Origin: Leptospira bandrabouensis
GTDB taxonomy: Bacteria > Spirochaetota > Leptospiria > Leptospirales > Leptospiraceae
Assembly: GCF_004770905.1 (NCBI RefSeq)
Contig: NZ_RQHT01000015.1
Span: forward strand, 124,001 to 188,000
Direction of reading: 5' to 3'
DNA: 64,000 nt
Shown: one piece after another, positions 18,007-26,252 of the stretch
Position numbering within the stretch: position 1 is the stretch's first letter
Layout: every line of letters begins with the position of its first letter
Translations under genes and position numbers: made by a program
Notes under the pieces: generated by a model
Told to the model about the DNA's origin: nothing
Database searches by the model: none
Seen by the model: the letters and a program-made list of their open reading frames with translations, nothing else

Positions 18007-19047
18007 CTACTGAAAAACTTGATCAGCTGATTCATAATCATCTGGTCTACCAATATCGATCCAAGATTCATGCATCGGATAAACTATTGTTTTCTTTTTG
18101 GTTGCTTTTATCTTACTAAAGAGAGTTGGCATATCTGTATATTCATCCTGATTTAAATAACTAAATATCTCAGGATTAAGAGCATAGATTCCCGCATTGA
18201 CATGAGTTTTATAGATTGGCTTTTCTTCGAAGTCGATGATATCAACACCTTTGGTATGAACTACACCAAAAGGATGTTGCCATTCATGCATACGAACTGC
18301 CATTGTTGCCACTGCTTGATGATCATGGTGAAATTCTAATAAATCACTATATCGAATATGGGTTAATACATCCCCATTGGAAACTAAAAATGGATGCTCA
18401 ATTCTTTCACGAATGAGGCTCAAAGCACCTGCTGTCCCTAAAGGTTTATCCTCGTTTAAATATTGAATTTCCACATCCCATTTTTTCCCATCTTGAAAGT
18501 ACTCTTCAATCATATGTCCGAGATAATGAACAGAAATAATAAATCTTTGAAAGCCGTCAGCCTTTGCCCTTTCAATGATATGTTCCAAGATTGGTTTCCC
18601 AGCTACCGGCAATAAAGGTTTCGGACAATTTTCTGTATAAGGACGAAGTCTGACACCTTTCCCTCCTGCCATAATCACAAACACATTCTCTCTTTTTTCA
18701 GGAAGGAGAATCTCATCTAACACATGTAAACCTAATACTTTCCGATTTTCATCAACAATGGGAATTTGATGAATTTTATTGGCTTTCATAAGTTGCAAAA
18801 CCAATTCTCGGCTCATGGAAGGAGTAACTACAAAAGAATTTGGGTTTAAGATACCCTGAACAGGGGTATTCATATCCATTCCTTTCAAGAGTCCCCTGCG
18901 AATGTCACCATCGGTGATGGTTCCAAGTAAACAATTTCCTTCATCAACAACCAATACAACCTGTAGTGCTGTTAATTCAAGATTTTGTATCGCTTTTTCT
19001 ATGGAATCACTTGATCGAAGTAGTGCTTTATGCCATTGGTTGGACAT
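18007..19047 (-). CDS. CBS-domain sugar-phosphate nucleotidyltransferase, PtmE-like (GlcN-1-P guanylyltransferase type)
   Basis: A 346-residue fusion. Residues 1-115 form a pair of CBS domains (VVLVVDEGNCLLGTITDGDIRRGLL and HQIPIVDENRKVLGLHVLDE), and the rest is a nucleotidyltransferase with VIMAGGKGVRLRPYTENCPKPLLPVAGKPIL near residue 124 and FLVSNGDVLTHI. This architecture matches PtmE of the Campylobacter legionaminic acid pathway, which makes a GDP-activated glucosamine; that precedent is why the local pathway may start from GDP-GlcNAc. It sits at the end of the NeuB/NeuC/LegC module. The CBS pair may bind nucleotides for control. Confidence 0.88.
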   Translation of the reverse strand: MSNQWHKALLRSSDSIEKAIQNLELTALQVVLVVDEGNCLLGTITDGDIRRGLLKGMDMNTPVQGILNPNSFVVTPSMSRELVLQLMKANKIHQIPIVDENRKVLGLHVLDEILLPEKRENVFVIMAGGKGVRLRPYTENCPKPLLPVAGKPILEHIIERAKADGFQRFIISVHYLGHMIEEYFQDGKKWDVEIQYLNEDKPLGTAGALSLIRERIEHPFLVSNGDVLTHIRYSDLLEFHHDHQAVATMAVRMHEWQHPFGVVHTKGVDIIDFEEKPIYKTHVNAGIYALNPEIFSYLNQDEYTDMPTLFSKIKATKKKTIVYPMHESWIDIGRPDDYESADQVFQ

Positions 19048-19060
19048 TTATTTATTACTC

Positions 19061-19726
19061 TTACTCGTAAGATTTAAGAATCCGGAACGCTTCAGCATAC
19101 ATTGTGCCTCTCTGTGATCCTCGCAAGATTGCTAATGCTTTCACAGAATCTAAACTTCTAGGAAAAGGATGCTCTCCCAATTCACCTTCATACTCTTTTA
19201 AAATCTCCACTTTTCTTTCGAAAAAATCAGAAATATCTACATATAAATTTGCAGCGATAGAATCAATTTCACCAAAATTTGTTTCTGATAATATCTCCAT
19301 CTCAAGGATAGATTTTATATTTAAGTTTCTAAATTTTTTGGTAACAGAAATCCCTATCTGATGAGTGATCTTATGATCCGTATGCGGATCCTGAGCCGAT
19401 GGTAATAGAACAATCTCTGGCTGATGTTTTTTAACGATATCCAATACTGGACTTATTAATTCAGAAAATGAGTATTTATCAAGCCCGGTCGGCTCCAAAC
19501 CTAAGTTATACACATAGTCAAATGGATACATTCGTGATACGTTTTGAATTTCCGCTTCACGCCGATTGATTTGGTCTTTGGTCCAACCAAACTCCTCTTT
19601 CATATGAGTCATTATTAGCCAAATAAGATCATATCCAGCTTTTTTCTTCGATAATAAAAACCCACCTGCACCTAACGTTTCATCGTCGGGATGAGGTGTA
19701 AAAACTATAATTGATTTTTTATTCAA
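19061..19726 (-). CDS. PIG-L family deacetylase (copy 1)
   Basis: A 221-residue zinc-dependent N-deacetylase of the PIG-L/LmbE family. The zinc motif FTPHPDDETLGAGG (His12, Asp14, Asp15) and the second metal His region QDPHTDHKITHQIG are intact. It would remove an N-acetyl group from an amino sugar or nonulosonate precursor. It overlaps a formyltransferase-like gene by 4 bases, and the same pair occurs again at 37.8-39.2 kb beside pseI. Deacetylation followed by formyl transfer is the likely logic. The substrate is inferred to be a legionaminic-type intermediate. Confidence 0.88.
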   Translation of the reverse strand: MNKKSIIVFTPHPDDETLGAGGFLLSKKKAGYDLIWLIMTHMKEEFGWTKDQINRREAEIQNVSRMYPFDYVYNLGLEPTGLDKYSFSELISPVLDIVKKHQPEIVLLPSAQDPHTDHKITHQIGISVTKKFRNLNIKSILEMEILSETNFGEIDSIAANLYVDISDFFERKVEILKEYEGELGEHPFPRSLDSVKALAILRGSQRGTMYAEAFRILKSYE

Positions 19727-20610
19727 AGATAATCACCTACTTGTATTGTCTCTGGCAATTCATGATTTTCAAGTAATATCGCGTCTGTTGATAAACCACA
19801 TTTTACTAAAATAGAAGATTCAGAAATTTTTAAAACTTTCCCTGGTTCAAAGTTAGTATAAGGAGTTTCTGCTATCTTTGTTTGCCAAACAGGATACTCC
19901 TCACCCTTATAAAGGATTAAAGCACCGGGGTACGGTTTAGTTAATGCTCTGACTAAATTATAAATACTTTCTCCGGACATTCTAAAATCAATAACCCCAT
20001 CAACTTTGGAACGTTTTCTCCAGGAATTTGCCAGACTATGGTCTTGTTTTTTTGCAATTAATTGGTTATTTATAAGTAGATTCGTAAATTCAATCACCTG
20101 TGTCCGAGACTCCTGAATTAACTTCTCATATAGTGTGCTTGCAGTATCTTCTTTTTCTATCATTATCTTTTTCTGAGAGACTATATCTCCATCATCGGCA
20201 CCCTCACCCATAAAGAAGAATGTTGAGGCTGTCTCTGTCAGTCCTAATATTAATGCCCAGATAACGGGATGCCTTCCTCTATTTTGTGGAAGAGAAGCTG
20301 GATGATATCCAACAACCCCTTTCTTTGGGATTTGAATGAAATCATTTCCAAGTAAACTATTCCAACCAAAACAATAAACGATATCCGGTTTCAGTTCCCT
20401 TACCCATTCAAGAATAGGTAATTCATTTACATTTTTCGTTTTAATAAAAGGTATATTGTACTGCTTTGCAATGATAGAAGTATCATAATAATCAGAATTG
20501 AACCCTGTATCGTCCTTGGAAATAACTCCCACAACATTATATTTATTTTCGACTAACAATTCTAAGATGTTTTTTGAATAAATAACACAACCTATAAAAA
20601 GAATTCTCAC
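19723..20610 (-). CDS. formyltransferase-like protein (copy 1), candidate sugar N-formyltransferase
   Basis: A 295-residue protein of the methionyl-tRNA formyltransferase fold. The catalytic loop is VVGYHPASLPQNRGRHPVIWA and the Asp loop is GADDGDIVSQK, so His and Asp are present but the Asn of the usual Asn-x-His is Gly. A C-terminal FMT_C-like domain follows (KVDGVIDFRMSGESIYNLVRALTKPYPGA). It likely transfers a formyl group from N10-formyltetrahydrofolate to an amino sugar. It is paired with a PIG-L deacetylase and sits after neuC and neuB, so it may make an N-formyl nonulosonate. Confidence 0.82.
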   Translation of the reverse strand: MRILFIGCVIYSKNILELLVENKYNVVGVISKDDTGFNSDYYDTSIIAKQYNIPFIKTKNVNELPILEWVRELKPDIVYCFGWNSLLGNDFIQIPKKGVVGYHPASLPQNRGRHPVIWALILGLTETASTFFFMGEGADDGDIVSQKKIMIEKEDTASTLYEKLIQESRTQVIEFTNLLINNQLIAKKQDHSLANSWRKRSKVDGVIDFRMSGESIYNLVRALTKPYPGALILYKGEEYPVWQTKIAETPYTNFEPGKVLKISESSILVKCGLSTDAILLENHELPETIQVGDYL

Positions 20611-21785
20611 AGCTGATACCTAACATCAAAAAATGGTTTTTTAACATCCAAGTTGTCGAAATTTAATTCCTTTAGATATTCGAATATTTTTTCCGAAGCA
20701 CCACCTTCTCCATATGGATTAATTGTATTTTTCAAACTTTCTTGAAATTCGTTACTATACAATTTTTCCAAAGCTGACCGAATCGATGTATAATCACAAT
20801 CTGATTGAATTACGCTTGTCGCCATAATTCTCCCTCTTTGACGATCACCAAGGTTGATAGTTCCCTTTTTAAAACTTGGCACTTCCAATAAACCGCTAGA
20901 AGAATTTCCAATGACTCCATCAACAAAGTTCAGAACTGATAAATACCGTTGGATACCAAGTGAAGTATGGGCAATCGCATAATCTGGATACGCTCTCACA
21001 AAATCATCGATCAGTTGATTGATGATTCGACCATTGGTATCGGAGTTAGCCTTTGTAAAAATAAGCCCATTCCCCTCTCCAACATACTCCTTTAGCACTT
21101 CCAAAAGCTCTTTGAATTGAACCTCCGATGTATCATTTTCCAATGTGGTAGGATGAAAGGTAACCATCAAATTTTTATCTTTGAATTGGAACTTAAGAGA
21201 ATTTTCCAACTCTTGAAGTGAGAATAATTTTGTGTTTTGTATTATATCGACACCTAAACCACCGCATACTTTTACCCGCTCTGGACTTTCACCTAGCTGA
21301 ATGACTCGTTTACGATATTCCTCATTCGCCACAAAATGCAAATAAGACATTTTCGTCACTGAATGACGAATTGCCTCATCAATCAAACCTTCTGTTCTTT
21401 CGCCACCGTGTATATGCGCAATAGGAATCCTTGTTACCATTGCAGCTATAGCACATGCCAAGGTTTCATATCTATCTCCCACTAGAAATACCAGGTCTGG
21501 ATTCATCTGCTCTAGTGCTTCTGTTATAGATATTAAAGCTAGACCTATAGACTTTCCAATGGCTACAGAAGAATCAGAGCTTAATAAAATTTCAACTTTT
21601 CTATCGATTTGAAAACCATCACCTTCAATTTCCTTATAGGTAAGTCCAAATTCCGGGGATAAATGCATACCTGTTACAATGATTTGTATTTCAAAATTCG
21701 GCGCATCATAAACTAATTTCATTAATCTTTTGAGTAAGCCGTACTCTGCTCTAGTTCCAGTGATAAAGCAAATTTTTTTATTCAT
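20607..21785 (-). CDS. neuC: UDP-GlcNAc 2-epimerase, hydrolysing type (NeuC/LegG family)
   Basis: A 392-residue member of the WecB/NeuC family. It begins KKICFITGTRAEYGLLKRLM, then VFLVGDRYETLACAIAAM, AHIHGGERTEGLIDEAIRHSVTKMS and IGNSSSGLLEVPSF. NeuC hydrolyses UDP-GlcNAc to ManNAc, and LegG the 2,4-diamino analogue. With LegC-type aminotransferase and NeuB beside it, the LegG role (release of 2,4-diacetamido-trideoxymannose) is most likely. Its stop overlaps the formyltransferase-like start by 4 bases. Confidence 0.92.
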   Translation of the reverse strand: MNKKICFITGTRAEYGLLKRLMKLVYDAPNFEIQIIVTGMHLSPEFGLTYKEIEGDGFQIDRKVEILLSSDSSVAIGKSIGLALISITEALEQMNPDLVFLVGDRYETLACAIAAMVTRIPIAHIHGGERTEGLIDEAIRHSVTKMSYLHFVANEEYRKRVIQLGESPERVKVCGGLGVDIIQNTKLFSLQELENSLKFQFKDKNLMVTFHPTTLENDTSEVQFKELLEVLKEYVGEGNGLIFTKANSDTNGRIINQLIDDFVRAYPDYAIAHTSLGIQRYLSVLNFVDGVIGNSSSGLLEVPSFKKGTINLGDRQRGRIMATSVIQSDCDYTSIRSALEKLYSNEFQESLKNTINPYGEGGASEKIFEYLKELNFDNLDVKKPFFDVRYQL

Positions 21786-21836
21786 TGCAGATGACTCTTT
21801 AAATTGAAAAATTTAAAATGGGAAAAAATCTTTAGT

Positions 21837-22844
21837 TTAGATCTCAATCAATTCATCTTCTAAAAAGTCTTTGAACGCTGTTTTTCCCATTACCTCATCC
21901 CACCTCATTGGAGAAATTCCATTTCCAGGTCTTTTGGTTGTTACATTTTGTTCAGTAAAAATTTCACCTTTCCGAATGTTCTCTTTAGCAATGAGTGATT
22001 TACGTGCAATTGTCATATTTCTTATTTCGGATGGAAAAGGTTTTTTCACACCGTCACCTAACGCTAGCTCAATATTTCTGATACCGCTAACCAATGCATT
22101 CAATTCATTTGGTTCTAAACTTGCCTTGTGGTCTGGACCTGGCAAATTTCGATCGAGGGTAAAATGTTTTTCTATCATATTTGCCCCAAGAGCCACTGCT
22201 GCTAAAGATATCTCTATTCCAACCGTATGATCTGAATAACCAACCTTAACTCCAAATGCGTTTTGAATCGCAAACATCGCCCGCAAATTGACCTCATTCA
22301 TTGGAGCAGGATACTCTGTAGTGCAATGTAAGACAGTTATGTTTTCTCTTTGAGTTCCGGCATTTTCTAAAACCGATAGAGCAGCTTCTATTTCACCGAG
22401 ATTAGACATTCCTGTAGAAAGGATCACTTCCCCGTTAAGTGAGCCGATTTTTTTCAAATAAGGATAATTTGTAATTTCGCCACTAGGAATTTTCCAAAGT
22501 TTGATTCCTAGTTGGATGAGTAAATCTATGCTAGGTAAATCAAACGCAGTAGATAAAAATTGAATCTTATTTTGTTTACAAACTTGAATTAAATGTTGGT
22601 GCATCTCAAAATTCAACTCTAGTTTCTTTAACATAGAGATTTGTGAACCATCTTCTTTCATGTTTGCCTTTTGGTATTCCGCTCTGCCTGCAAGTTTCGA
22701 AGAAATCGAATTTGACTGGAAGGTTTGAAATTTTACAAAATCGGCACCCGCTTTTGCGGCCACTTGAATGAGTTCTTCGGCAATTTTAAGATCACCATTG
22801 TGATTTACGCCAGCTTCTGCTATAATTATTGTTTTTTGTTTCAT
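21837..22844 (-). CDS. neuB: NeuB/LegI family nonulosonic acid synthase (copy 1)
   Basis: A 335-residue synthase that condenses a six-carbon N-acyl amino sugar with phosphoenolpyruvate to form a nine-carbon acid. N-terminal TIIIAEAGVNHNGDLKIAEEL, then ADFVKFQTFQS, IPSGEITNYPYL and STGMSNLGEIEAAL mark the TIM barrel, followed by EKHFTLDRNLPGPDHKASLEPNE, and the C-terminal SAF antifreeze-like domain starts at ARKSLIAKENIRKGE (about residue 279). It starts 4 bases inside the neuD-like gene. Context points to legionaminic acid or sialic-like product; PseI at 36.7-37.8 kb is clearly a different branch. Confidence 0.94.
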   Translation of the reverse strand: MKQKTIIIAEAGVNHNGDLKIAEELIQVAAKAGADFVKFQTFQSNSISSKLAGRAEYQKANMKEDGSQISMLKKLELNFEMHQHLIQVCKQNKIQFLSTAFDLPSIDLLIQLGIKLWKIPSGEITNYPYLKKIGSLNGEVILSTGMSNLGEIEAALSVLENAGTQRENITVLHCTTEYPAPMNEVNLRAMFAIQNAFGVKVGYSDHTVGIEISLAAVALGANMIEKHFTLDRNLPGPDHKASLEPNELNALVSGIRNIELALGDGVKKPFPSEIRNMTIARKSLIAKENIRKGEIFTEQNVTTKRPGNGISPMRWDEVMGKTAFKDFLEDELIEI

Positions 22845-23419
22845 TTGACTAATTGGTTTGCTTTTATAAAAGTTCCATCTGGGATTTTCGAACCTTGCAC
22901 AATGACGGCACCACTTCCGATAAAGACGTTCTCTCCGATTTCCACATTACCATTAACAATGGCCCCAGTGGCAATATGAGAAAACTTACCTATATGAACT
23001 TCATGTTCAATGAGTGCATGATCATTGATAATACAAAAATCTCCTATCATAGCATCTGCTTGGATCGTTGCCTGGTGCATAACTGTGATTCCTTGACCTA
23101 ACTTTGAATAGGAGGAAACGATAGCACTGGGAGAGATAATATTAGGGAGTTCTGCGCCCAATGCCATTAATTCATTGGCTATTTTTTTCCTAACTATGTT
23201 TGATTGGATTTGTCCCACTGTTATATGGAAGTTTTTGCATTTTTTAGATAATTCACTTAAATCGGAATCTTTTCCCAATACTTTCACATCCAAAACCAAT
23301 TGACCAACTGGTAAATTGGAATCAACAATTCCTAAAATTTCAAACTTACCCTCTTTTCGAATGACATCAATCACTGATTTGCAGTGACCGCCTCCTCCGA
23401 TTAGTATGATTCCTTCCAT
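22841..23419 (-). CDS. NeuD/LegH family hexapeptide-repeat acetyltransferase
   Basis: A 192-residue acetyltransferase. An N-terminal PglD-like sub-domain with a Rossmann-type loop (EGIILIGGGGHCKSVIDVIR) is followed by left-handed beta-helix hexapeptide repeats (VMHQATIQADAMIGDFCIIND, IATGAIVNGNVEIGENVFIGSGAVI). This architecture fits NeuD (sialic acid O-acetyltransferase) and LegH/PglD (acetylation of the 4-amino group). Being directly after legC, the LegH role, N-acetylation of the 4-amino sugar, is favoured. It overlaps legC by 19 bases. Confidence 0.9.
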   Translation of the reverse strand: MEGIILIGGGGHCKSVIDVIRKEGKFEILGIVDSNLPVGQLVLDVKVLGKDSDLSELSKKCKNFHITVGQIQSNIVRKKIANELMALGAELPNIISPSAIVSSYSKLGQGITVMHQATIQADAMIGDFCIINDHALIEHEVHIGKFSHIATGAIVNGNVEIGENVFIGSGAVIVQGSKIPDGTFIKANQLVK

Positions 23420-24555
23420 TTCACTCCACTGGGAATATTCACTAAGCGATCTGCAATGTGATTCGTATTTTTTAACGAATCAGAAAAACAGTTTTGGTAC
23501 ATGGGTAATGTGTTCAGTGGATTCCAGGAGGGACGTGTCATAACCTTTGCCCCATTGGTTTCAGCTAGGAACTTGTCTCTATCTGATTTTGATTGAAATT
23601 CAATTGTATTTAACCAGTAGTTCGAAACAGAATTTTTTAATTCTTTTTTGAAAGTTACCATTGTATTTTCAAAAAACTGAATATACTTTAAAGAAAGTTC
23701 TCTTTTCTCTTTTAAAAAATCATCTAACTGCTCCAACTGTGCACATGCAAGTGCAGCATTTAGATTGGGCATCCTATAATTGAATCCCAATTCATCATGA
23801 GAATATTCCCAAGGATGTGGAACTTTTGCAGTTGTGGTAATATGTTTTAATCTTTTTCCTAAACTTTCGTCATCAGTAACCACAGCGCCACCACCACCAC
23901 AAGTTACGGTTTTATTGCCATTAAAACTGAAAACACCTAAACGACCAAAAGATCCAGTATGTTTACCATTCACATAACTTCCCAGAGATTCTGCTGAGTC
24001 TTCCACAACATCTAATCGGAACTTTTCTGCTATTTTACAAATTTCTTCGATCCTACCAGGATTTCCAAATGTGTGCATAGGAACAATGGCCTTGATTCGT
24101 TTTCCTGTTCGTTTGTTTGTTACAATTTGGTCTTTAAATTCGCATTCAGATTCTAAAAAAGCTAACAAAGCCACTGGTGAAAGGCTCATGGAATCTAAAT
24201 CAACATCAAGAAAAACAGGATCTGCTCCTGTATACCTGATGGCATTAGCCGTTGCCACAAAACTCAAAGCTTGGGTAATGACCTCATCACCTGAACTGAC
24301 TCCTAGACTATGAAGTGCAATGTGAAGTGCGGCTGTTCCATTTACTGTTGCAATGGCATATTTCGCACCAGTGATCGATTTCATCATCACTTCAAACTGG
24401 TCTACATAAGCACCAACGGAAGAAACAAAGGTGGACTTAATGGTTTCAGTCACATAATTGATTTCATTCCCACGAAATACAGGCGCATGGAGGGGAATGA
24501 ATTCATCAGCTGAATTGTAATGAACTCTAACTAGATCTAAAAACGATTTTATCAT
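23401..24555 (-). CDS. legC: LegC family aminotransferase
   Basis: A 384-residue DegT-type PLP aminotransferase of the LegC group, which adds the 4-amino group to a nucleotide-linked 4-keto-6-deoxy-GlcNAc. The sequence IPLHAPVFRGNEINYVTETI at residues 20-39 is typical of this subgroup, followed by VNGTAALHIALHSLGVSSGDEVITQALSF and the Schiff-base region FSFNGNKTVTCGGGG with Lys215. It overlaps the epimerase gene before it by 4 bases and the neuD-like gene after it. The dehydratase LegB that should supply its substrate is not recognisable in the window. Confidence 0.9.
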   Translation of the reverse strand: MIKSFLDLVRVHYNSADEFIPLHAPVFRGNEINYVTETIKSTFVSSVGAYVDQFEVMMKSITGAKYAIATVNGTAALHIALHSLGVSSGDEVITQALSFVATANAIRYTGADPVFLDVDLDSMSLSPVALLAFLESECEFKDQIVTNKRTGKRIKAIVPMHTFGNPGRIEEICKIAEKFRLDVVEDSAESLGSYVNGKHTGSFGRLGVFSFNGNKTVTCGGGGAVVTDDESLGKRLKHITTTAKVPHPWEYSHDELGFNYRMPNLNAALACAQLEQLDDFLKEKRELSLKYIQFFENTMVTFKKELKNSVSNYWLNTIEFQSKSDRDKFLAETNGAKVMTRPSWNPLNTLPMYQNCFSDSLKNTNHIADRLVNIPSGVKWKESY

Positions 24556-25547
24556 GGATAGTTTATTGTATAATTCCCATGAAAGTTGATATCTTGTTCT
24601 AAATTTTTAAAAAGGTTCAATTGAAACGCTTCAATTAATTCTTTTACACCATCTTCCACTGTGTATTTAGGTTCAAAACCGAGAACTGACTTCACTTTTG
24701 AAAAATTAACTTTATAATTACGCGGATCACTTCCATGTTCTTTAAAACTAACTTTTGAATTGGGAAGATACTTTAAGATAATATCCAAAATTCCTTGTTT
24801 TGTAAAATTATTGATTTCGCCACCTGCATTAAAAACTTCTTTATGAGTTTTTTCTTTAGGGGATTTCAAAACGATGTCAATTAATCTTGCGAAATCTTTT
24901 ACGTGGCAATATGGTCTCCATGTATGAGCATCGTATACAAGTAATTCTTTTCCTAAAATTAAATCCTTAGTAAACTCACTAACGGTAAGATCAAATCTCA
25001 TCCTTGGAGATAATCCAAAGGCAGTTGCAAATCGCAAAACGACAGTAGAAAAATCAAAATTATTTTTTTCACTCAATAGTTCTTTCTCAGCGGCAACTTT
25101 CGCTTTTGCATATAAAGAAAGCGGAGAAAGTTCAAAGTTTTCATCTGCAAGCTCATCGTTTTGAATCAGTCCATAATTAGAACAAGTTGAAATGAAAATA
25201 AGTCTTTCAATTCCCTTTCCATTCATAATTTGGAAAAGATTCATTATCCCATCATCATTTATTTTTTTAGATAAATCGGGATATTTTTTGGTAATTGGAT
25301 CACCAACTAATCCGGCTAGTAATACAACAGAATCAACACCAACTAATGCTTGCTTCACTGCATCTTCATCACAGAGGTCACCACAAATAAATTTGTAGTT
25401 TTCATTCAAAATGTAAGGAAGTACAGTTCGTTGGTTATCATACAAAAATCCGTCAAAACAAGTAACCTTATAGCCATTTCTAAGCAAAAAATCAGTAATC
25501 ACTGATCCAACGTACCCTGCTCCACCAATTAACAGTATATTTTTCAT
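24552..25547 (-). CDS. NAD-dependent epimerase/dehydratase family protein
   Basis: A 331-residue extended SDR with Rossmann loop KNILLIGGAGYVGSVITDFLL, then VVLLAGLVGDPITKKYP and an active-site Tyr-Lys in SLYAKAKVAAEK. TWRPYCHVKDFARLID is a sugar-epimerase style motif. The GDP region and lack of the LegB-type start make it less likely to be the GDP-GlcNAc 4,6-dehydratase, but as the gene immediately before legC that role cannot be ruled out. It shares 4 bases with the neuA-like gene upstream. Confidence 0.85.
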   Translation of the reverse strand: MKNILLIGGAGYVGSVITDFLLRNGYKVTCFDGFLYDNQRTVLPYILNENYKFICGDLCDEDAVKQALVGVDSVVLLAGLVGDPITKKYPDLSKKINDDGIMNLFQIMNGKGIERLIFISTCSNYGLIQNDELADENFELSPLSLYAKAKVAAEKELLSEKNNFDFSTVVLRFATAFGLSPRMRFDLTVSEFTKDLILGKELLVYDAHTWRPYCHVKDFARLIDIVLKSPKEKTHKEVFNAGGEINNFTKQGILDIILKYLPNSKVSFKEHGSDPRNYKVNFSKVKSVLGFEPKYTVEDGVKELIEAFQLNLFKNLEQDINFHGNYTINYP

Positions 25548-26245
25548 AGTTTTAGTTTCCTTTCTAAAATGCTTTCGGCAATTTTCATATCTTCTAATTC
25601 ATCAATATCTATCGAATAACGTAGCTCTGATTCAAACAGTTTGGTTTTTCCTTCCACTACAAAAGCTTTATTGTTTTTTAAAAAATCAACGGAAGCTAAG
25701 TAAAAAGAACCATCCAGAAAGTAATAATTTCCTGTATAACCCTGTCTTCCCGTAACTTTTCCACTAGGTTTCTCTAAAAAAGACCAGGAATCCTCACCTG
25801 CCTTAATACATTCAAATGGATGTTCTCGCATTAAAGTCACACTAACAAGACTCTCCATTTTTTTTTCTTTGAACCTAAGGATAGCACTTTGCACTTCTGA
25901 TAAAATTCGAATGGGTGACGTAGGTTGTAATAGTAAGACAGAATCAATTTGCACCTCATTCGATTTCTGAAACCACTCTAAAGCATGCATCACCGCATCA
26001 ATCGTAGCGGAGGAATCACTTGCTAATTCCTTTGGCCTAAGATAATCGTCGTTCAAACCTAAGGATCTTCCATAAGCTTTAATATCGCTATCATCCGTTG
26101 ATAAAAACGGAATGACATTTTTATCTAATTTTTTTGCCAAATCAATGGTATAAAAAAGTAATGGATTCCCTGCTATTGGGTATAAGTTCTTTCCTGGTAT
26201 CCCCTTGGATCCACCTCTTGCTGGTATAAAAGCTAAAATATTCAT
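25544..26245 (-). CDS. neuA: CMP-nonulosonic acid synthetase (NeuA/LegF family, paralogue 3)
   Basis: A 233-residue cytidylyltransferase with the full CTP signature IPARGGSKGIPGKNLYPIAG at residues 7-26, then LLQPTSPIRILSEV and SVDFLKN. It activates the nine-carbon acid made by NeuB as the CMP sugar. It is at the head of the legC-neuD-neuB-neuC module, so legionaminic-type acid is its likely substrate. Intact motifs and expected length give good confidence in the family; the sugar is inferred. Confidence 0.92.
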   Translation of the reverse strand: MNILAFIPARGGSKGIPGKNLYPIAGNPLLFYTIDLAKKLDKNVIPFLSTDDSDIKAYGRSLGLNDDYLRPKELASDSSATIDAVMHALEWFQKSNEVQIDSVLLLQPTSPIRILSEVQSAILRFKEKKMESLVSVTLMREHPFECIKAGEDSWSFLEKPSGKVTGRQGYTGNYYFLDGSFYLASVDFLKNNKAFVVEGKTKLFESELRYSIDIDELEDMKIAESILERKLKL

Positions 26246-26252
26246 AGTTTGG

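Noticed and set aside
24552..25547. Epimerase gene before legC as LegB
   Set aside because: Position suggests it, but the sequence start and length do not match the LegB/PseB dehydratase type that I know; left as a general epimerase/dehydratase.
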